Shown here: positions 37,200-41,702 of the stretch, piece after piece | Position numbering within the stretch: the stretch's first letter is position 1 | Layout of the letters: every line of letters starts with the position of its first letter | Assembly (NCBI GenBank): GCA_938091805.1 | Contig: CALKGV010000028.1 | Location: forward strand, 1 to 41,702 | Source of the DNA: an uncultured archaeon | GTDB taxonomy: Archaea; Thermoproteota; Bathyarchaeia; Bathyarchaeales; DTEX01 | Direction of reading: 5' to 3' | Length of the DNA: 41,702 nt | Program-made: the position numbers and the translations under genes | The notes under the pieces: model-generated | The model's database searches: none | The model's input: only the letters and a program-made list of their open reading frames with translations | What the model was told of the DNA's origin: nothing

Positions 37200-37616
37200 T
37201 TAAATCCTTCTTGGAACCCTGAAATGGGATTCCTTTCCATGGCTAACATATTCGCCTTTAAGATTTTCACGGACAATCGAGGCTACTTTCGCAAAATTCT
37301 CTGAACCCAAGTATTGCTTAGGCTTGATAATAATATAGTCATCAGCCTCCTCAAAATCTAGAAGTTCCAACAGATCCCGTGGAAAAACTTTATGAAGATC
37401 ACCAATGCCCTTCAACCTCGGCGCCTGATCCATATTCTTTTCAAAGCGGGGCTCCACGTGGACTCTTAACATCCTAGAGACTTCATTAAGGTCATCTAAT
37501 ATAATTTTAAGTACCCTTGTTAGGTCATCGATGCGCTTAAGAATATCCTTAATGTCGGTTTCCTCCCATTCTGATCCAGCATTAACTTTCGTAACGCCCA
37601 TTATACGTGTCCCCAT
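37200..37616 (-). CDS. Hypothetical coiled-coil protein with C-terminal IKPKQYLGSENFAKVASIV...YVSHGKESHFRVPRR motif
   Basis: 138-aa ORF in free space; heptad-like N-terminal half. Confidence 0.55.
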   Translation of the reverse strand: MGTRIMGVTKVNAGSEWEETDIKDILKRIDDLTRVLKIILDDLNEVSRMLRVHVEPRFEKNMDQAPRLKGIGDLHKVFPRDLLELLDFEEADDYIIIKPKQYLGSENFAKVASIVRENLKGEYVSHGKESHFRVPRRI

Positions 37617-37621
37617 TTCTT

Positions 37622-37699
37622 CTACATTTCAGGCGCTTTAACAGCCCAACTTCCATTCGGCTTAGTCTTTTCCACGCATTGAGCGTAGGCTAAGGCACC
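37622..37699 (-). pseudogene. Possible transposon (TnpB-type) C-terminal fragment
   Basis: Minus-strand reading GALAYAQCVEKTKPNGSWAVKAPEM* with stop upstream; reads like the tail of an archaeal OrfB/TnpB but has no catalytic residues. Confidence 0.2.
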
Positions 37700-37787
37700 T
37701 CATGACGCTTAAACCCGCAAGCCCAGCCTTACACTCTATGATGCCCATGCTGGTCAATAAGCTTTACGCTTAACAGAGTACAAATGC

Positions 37788-38741
37788 TTAATGTTCATTT
37801 TTGTAGAACCCTTTCTCCATCCATGCTCTACGCATGACCTCTATTTTCTCGGGAGGATACTTCAATGAGTGCCCTGGAGCAAGTATTATGCCTCCTCCTC
37901 TTCCTAGCTGGCAGCATTCCTCAACTTCCTCAATAATTTTCTTATGTTCCCCTATATCTAGGGTTCTAGCGCTTACACCTCCCCATAATGTTATACGGTT
38001 GCAATACTTCATAATTATTTTCTGCCAGTCATTGCATTCCCTTTGTATATTCAATATATCAACACCAATCTCCATCAGATCGGAAATTAAATCCTCAACA
38101 TTCCCATCGCTATGCTGATAAATTAGAACCCCATGCTTTTTTGCCGCTTTATAAAGTTTGGCTTGATATGGCTTTATAAATTCTCTCCACATTTTCGGCG
38201 AGAGTAAAAGCCGGTCTTCCGAGCCCCAATCATCCCCATAACAAATTATATCGACACCGACTTTCTCGATCAATTCCTCAGTTATGGCTATTTTCACTTC
38301 GCATATACGTTCTATAAGCCTTTTTAGATCAGCCGGATATCGAAAAGCCCATAGGAAAAATCTCGGCATGCTGAGAAGAAGCCAAGCTCTCTCAAAAAGT
38401 CCCCAACCATTATCGCCTAAAACCACGATGTTTTTCCGGTTAATCTTTGAAGCGGCTTCCATGGCTTTGCTGATTATATGCGGCTCATATGGTGAGGGAA
38501 ATGGGTAATCGTCAACCATTTCTGGGGAAGTAAGCGGATGAATAATTGGAAAACTGTCGGAACGCTGATCTTTTAGCTCCCAACGTACACCCCAAGAATC
38601 CAACCCAAAATTGCTTCTTTCAATTAAGCCATGCTGAACAGTAACCGTGGAATTATCAAATAAGGGGCATGGAAGCCAGTAAGGCTCTTTATGCTCAACT
38701 GCAAGAAAGAAGTTTTCACGCGGACTAAACATGAAGATCAC
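37788..38741 (-). CDS. Uroporphyrinogen decarboxylase-fold protein (UroD/methyltransferase-like)
   Basis: VDIICYGDDWGSEDRLLLSPKMWREFIKPYQAKLYKAAKKHGVLIYQHSDGNVEDLI...LAPGHSLKYP. Confidence 0.85.
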   Translation of the reverse strand: MIFMFSPRENFFLAVEHKEPYWLPCPLFDNSTVTVQHGLIERSNFGLDSWGVRWELKDQRSDSFPIIHPLTSPEMVDDYPFPSPYEPHIISKAMEAASKINRKNIVVLGDNGWGLFERAWLLLSMPRFFLWAFRYPADLKRLIERICEVKIAITEELIEKVGVDIICYGDDWGSEDRLLLSPKMWREFIKPYQAKLYKAAKKHGVLIYQHSDGNVEDLISDLMEIGVDILNIQRECNDWQKIIMKYCNRITLWGGVSARTLDIGEHKKIIEEVEECCQLGRGGGIILAPGHSLKYPPEKIEVMRRAWMEKGFYKNEH

Positions 38742-38798
38742 CGGTCATAAGCGAGCCTTAAAGACAAAATATGCTGCGTGAAATTCGTTCCGCATTCT

Positions 38799-39632
38799 TC
38801 AAACTCGTAACCTATATTTTTCTAGGAAATTTTTACCCCGTTTTATAGATTCCATCACATCTATACCTGTTTCGTCTTCTATAGCGAGCCATCCCTCATA
38901 TTGGACTTCTCTCAAAGCGCTTATGTACTCATCCCATGGCACAAGTCCTTCACCGACGGTAGCCCTTTTAGTCTCTGGATTATAATCTTTAGCATGAGTG
39001 TGCGCTATCCATTTTTTAAGCGTCTTCACACCTTCAACAACTTCATCTATCCCGAAGTGGAGCATATTCGCAGGATCATAGTTAACTTTAAGCGCTGAGC
39101 TCCCTACATCCTCTAAAAACTCTTTTAAAACCTCAGCTCTCTCCATACCCGTTTCAATACAAAAGAAGGCACCTAAATCTTCGCCATACTTGGATATTTC
39201 AGAAATACTCCTTTTTATCACGGAATATGTTGGGCTACTCTTGTCGCTCGGTATTACGCCCGGATGAGTTGTGACTATTGGCGAACCCATGTCCACTGCT
39301 AATTTCAGCGCCTCTTTTGTCTTCTTAATCCGCTTATCTAGACCCTCCTCCTCGTCCAGTCCGCCGAACCTTTTAGGTCCAGATAATTGAGCGCAGAAAC
39401 CCGATATTTCAAGGCCATAAGATCCAATGATCTCTTTTAGCTCAGCTCTCAATTTAGCATCGCATCTCTCAGGATCGAGAACACAGGGCCTTGAAGGACT
39501 GTAGTCAACACACCACAACTGAACCCCCTCAACACCGATATCAACCGCTGTCTTAAGCTGATTTTTAAGGGATTCAATGCTCGGGGTTTCACCCAAAGAC
39601 CAGATAGTTAAGCCAATTTTAAATGCACCCAA
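38799..39632 (-). CDS. Sugar phosphate isomerase/epimerase (AP-endonuclease-2-like TIM barrel)
   Basis: GVEGVQLWCVDY, FCIETGM, VNYDPANMLHFGIDEVVEGVKTL, HTHAKDYN, GEGLVPWDEYISALREVQYEGWLAIEDE. Confidence 0.85.
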   Translation of the reverse strand: MGAFKIGLTIWSLGETPSIESLKNQLKTAVDIGVEGVQLWCVDYSPSRPCVLDPERCDAKLRAELKEIIGSYGLEISGFCAQLSGPKRFGGLDEEEGLDKRIKKTKEALKLAVDMGSPIVTTHPGVIPSDKSSPTYSVIKRSISEISKYGEDLGAFFCIETGMERAEVLKEFLEDVGSSALKVNYDPANMLHFGIDEVVEGVKTLKKWIAHTHAKDYNPETKRATVGEGLVPWDEYISALREVQYEGWLAIEDETGIDVMESIKRGKNFLEKYRLRV

Positions 39633-39842
39633 CTCTCACGCACCACATCAGATAAAAAGAGATTCTCAATCTTAAAAAGCTCACTAACATCCACATGAGA
39701 GTTAACCGCTTGCGGAATTTGCTGCCCTCTTTGACGGGCAGGGGCTGAAATAATTGAAAAATGGGGGAATTTTAGATCTGATAGGCGGGATTTTAGGAGG
39801 TTAGTTTTCACTTCTCCATAATTATTTTTCGAGAAAATTTTA

Positions 39843-40832
39843 CTAATTTATCTTCCCAGCGAATAATCTCATGTACTCCTTAACTTTCTCTTTAACTCTA
39901 TCACGTCCTGCGCTACCAAACCTGCGAAAGTCTTTTTCGCTTGGATTAGCCTTGTAAGCATCTATGAAGCCCTCTATAAAAGCTATTGAAAGGGCTGTTG
40001 CAACATTAACTTTTGTGACCCCGCCGGTTTTAATGGCGTCAAGTAATGTTCCCTCACCTTTAAGGAGCTTTATTCCCTTCATCTCAGCATCCTTAGGTGT
40101 CATTAAGATCCCAGATGAACCGTGGGAAACTAACGGTATGCGCATCCTCTCCTGTATTGCGATTAAGCGGTCAAGCCTTATAGGCCATATATCATCCCAT
40201 ATGCCATGTATAGAGCCGAACGCTGCTGCCAAAAAGTCGCATCCAGTCTTCTTTACAAAATACTCAACATCCTCAGGTTTAGCCATAAGATCCTCAACGG
40301 ACTTACCAGCCTTCTCCCTTATGGTTCTAACGGAGTCGGCCGGCGGAAGAGCCCTTAAATGGGCGATTTCAGCAGGGGAAAAGTAATCTTCAATTCGGGG
40401 GATCTTACCCAATTCAGCCTCCACAGGCACGCCTCTGGAATGACACATCTCAACAACCTGGCGCGTTAACTGAATATTCTTCTCAAAGGGTAGAGATGAC
40501 CCGTCAATGAGAACAGCTGTGAAGCCGGTGTCAAGAGCTTTCTTCACATGCTCAATCTCTGTCGCATGATCCAGGTTTAAGGCGACACGTATATCTGTCT
40601 CAGCGGCCGCTATCTTAACCATTCCCGCGGCAAGTGACCAACCAGCATATTTAGCGGCCCCGGGACTAACCTGAATTATTAAGTCTACTGGTTCACCGAG
40701 CTCTTTGCTTGTCTCTTCTGCAGCCCATATAAATGCTTGAACCATCTCCATGTTATTAGCGTTGAAGGCGCCTACAGCCCTCCCCTCTTCCAGGGCCGGT
40801 AGGAGCAAATCCTTCTCGTTAACAAGGGGCAT
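39843..40832 (-). CDS. fba: Class II fructose/ketose-bisphosphate aldolase
   Basis: GRAVGAFNANNMEMVQA, LNLDHATEIEHVKKALDTGFTAVLIDGSSLPFEKNI, PVEAELGKI, DFLAAAFGSIHG, PLVSHGSSG. Confidence 0.9.
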   Translation of the reverse strand: MPLVNEKDLLLPALEEGRAVGAFNANNMEMVQAFIWAAEETSKELGEPVDLIIQVSPGAAKYAGWSLAAGMVKIAAAETDIRVALNLDHATEIEHVKKALDTGFTAVLIDGSSLPFEKNIQLTRQVVEMCHSRGVPVEAELGKIPRIEDYFSPAEIAHLRALPPADSVRTIREKAGKSVEDLMAKPEDVEYFVKKTGCDFLAAAFGSIHGIWDDIWPIRLDRLIAIQERMRIPLVSHGSSGILMTPKDAEMKGIKLLKGEGTLLDAIKTGGVTKVNVATALSIAFIEGFIDAYKANPSEKDFRRFGSAGRDRVKEKVKEYMRLFAGKIN

Positions 40833-40899
40833 TCTTCACATCACCGCTAGAAGTGTTTACTCCATAAAATGAAGATTGGGAAGATATAAATTCTTCTCC

Positions 40900-40998
40900 T
40901 TAACCTCTCCAAATAGGGGGCATTATCACCAGCTCGTCACCGTCAGATAAATTAGCATGTTAGAGATACTCATCCAATCTAAATGGCAACTCATACTG
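40900..40998 (-). pseudogene. Degenerate MoaD/ThiS-type sulfur-carrier protein C-terminus
   Basis: Minus-strand frame QYELPFRLDEYL*HANLSDGDELVIMPPIWRG*: the L-x-DGDEV-x-PP signature of MoaD, with an in-frame stop and no terminal GG. Confidence 0.55.
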
Positions 40999-41032
40999 TT
41001 ATTTTGCCGGAGATCATATTAAAAAGTTTATA

Positions 41033-41132
41033 TGGTAGCGGGGGGTCGATTTGAACGACCGATCTCTGGGTCTCCTAGGGATTTAAAGTCCCCTATGAGC
41101 CCAGCGGGTTAACCTGGCTACCCCACCCCGCT
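41033..41132 (-). tRNA. Initiator tRNA-Met (CAU) with 22-nt intron at 37/38; CCA encoded
   Basis: AGCGGGG/CCCCGCT acceptor with A1-U72, GGGT/ACCC D-stem, anticodon stem CTGGG/CCCAG with loop CTCATAA after intron removal, T-arm GGTCG TTCAAAT CGACC, then A-CCA. Confidence 0.9.
41072..41093 (-). other. tRNA intron (22 nt, GGGGACTTTAAATCCCTAGGAG)
   Basis: Removing it restores a canonical 7-nt anticodon loop; internal TAGGG/CCCTA pairing is compatible with a bulge-helix-bulge-like splice site. Confidence 0.75.
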
Positions 41133-41174
41133 TCTCGATCTAAAATGTTTTCCAAAAGATTATGAAAAACTCTA

Positions 41175-41184
41175 CTTTAAAAAC
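41175..41184 (-). promoter_or_regulatory. Putative TATA box for the initiator tRNA
   Basis: Minus-strand GTTTTTAAAG about 45 nt upstream of the mature tRNA 5' end, with AT-rich spacing. Confidence 0.45.
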
Positions 41185-41202
41185 TTATCTCTGGGTGAGG
41201 AG

Positions 41203-41702
41203 GGCTCTGTTACTTTAAGTGGGGGTTCTCCCTCGTTTAATCTTGGAGGTGATATGGTATTGTGATCTTTCGAGAGAGGACTCCCATCTGTATTGTTCTC
41301 TATGGTGTTTATTTGGTTTTCGAGGGTTTGAGTTTCATGGCTGCTTCCAGGGCTTTAGAGTTTTTCACCCGTAGAAGCCATGTTTCGATATGGCGTTGGG
41401 TTCAGAAGCTTCCGCCTCTGGAACGCCTCTTCCTGGCTAAGAGGGTTCGCTGCTTCCTTGTGGATGAGACCATGGTGAAGGTTAGAGGCGTGGAAGGCTG
41501 GGTTTGGGTTGCATACGAGCCCTATCAGCGCAGATTTCTAGAACTATGGTTCAGCTGGGTTAGGAGCAGCATGACCGCCGAAGCCTTCCTAAGACAGCTT
41601 ATCAAGCGTTATGGCCGGCGCCCAGTATACACAGACGGGGCAGCATGGTACCCTGAAGCGTGCAAGGCTCTAAGCCTAGAGCATAGGCTCCTAAACGACG
41701 AG
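41203..41702 (+). mobile_element. IS6-family insertion sequence, left end (truncated by window edge)
   Basis: GGCTCTGTTACTTTAA at 41203 matches the GGnnCTGTTgc hallmark terminal repeat of IS6 elements, followed by a DDE transposase. Confidence 0.7.
41262..41702 (+). CDS. IS6-like DDE transposase (partial, 3' truncated); absent from the ORF track
   Basis: GTG start after GGAGGT RBS; VIFRERTPICIVLYGVYLVFEGLSFMAASRALEFFTRRSHVSIWRWVQKLPPLE..FLVDETMVKVRGVEGWVWVAYEP..PVYTDGAAWYPEACKALSLEHRLLNDE. Confidence 0.8.
   Translation, partial: MIFRERTPICIVLYGVYLVFEGLSFMAASRALEFFTRRSHVSIWRWVQKLPPLERLFLAKRVRCFLVDETMVKVRGVEGWVWVAYEPYQRRFLELWFSWVRSSMTAEAFLRQLIKRYGRRPVYTDGAAWYPEACKALSLEHRLLNDE

Noticed and set aside
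39608-39811. 67-aa ORF between the isomerase and fba
   Set aside because: Overlaps the isomerase start and lacks a recognisable motif. Another frame (PLPVKEGSKFRKRLTLMWM) faintly resembles a transposon tail, but too weakly to call.
41072-41093. Class II tRNA or suppressor-type tRNA with UUA anticodon
   Set aside because: That reading uses the intron hairpin as the anticodon arm; the initiator tRNA-Met fold with an intron at 37/38 explains every conserved position better.
1-41702. CRISPR array, toxin-antitoxin, restriction-modification or other defence island
   Set aside because: No regularly spaced repeats and no Cas, TA or R-M domains recognised in any ORF.

Overview
Archaeal chromosomal window; gene content looks Bathyarchaeia/Thermoproteota-like (inferred from archaeosine TGT, Taw1, arcadin-1-like, DUF1512, UPF0147 and archaemetzincin, not tested). 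It is mostly single-copy housekeeping and metabolic genes. Main blocks: a 2-oxoacid dehydrogenase cluster (E3 divergent from a fused E1 alpha-beta, E2 and LplA); a tungsten aldehyde:ferredoxin oxidoreductase with a class II aldolase; a SWIM-finger protein; archaemetzincin / beta-CASP RNase / archaeosine TGT; several radical SAM enzymes; a PFK-A type phosphofructokinase; a membrane-anchored SagB-like nitroreductase with a small membrane partner; an ABC ATPase / giant repeat ectodomain / FtsX-like permease operon beside a convergent ABC-2 exporter; GuaAb; arcadin-1-like; acylphosphatase; and a UroD-like / TIM-barrel isomerase / class II FBA cluster. Non-coding and mobile structure read directly: an intron-containing initiator tRNA-Met(CAU); an IS6-family left end plus partial transposase about 70 bp from it; an IS5-like transposase fragment at the left edge with a decayed inverted copy 34 kb away and a tiny palindromic solo end; a probable TnpB-tail remnant with a hairpin; and a decayed MoaD-like (sulfur carrier) pseudogene. 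No CRISPR array or rRNA was seen. I do not see a definitive new defence-type system. The best candidates for an undescribed system are the ABC/giant-ectodomain operon and the anchored nitroreductase/small membrane protein pair.
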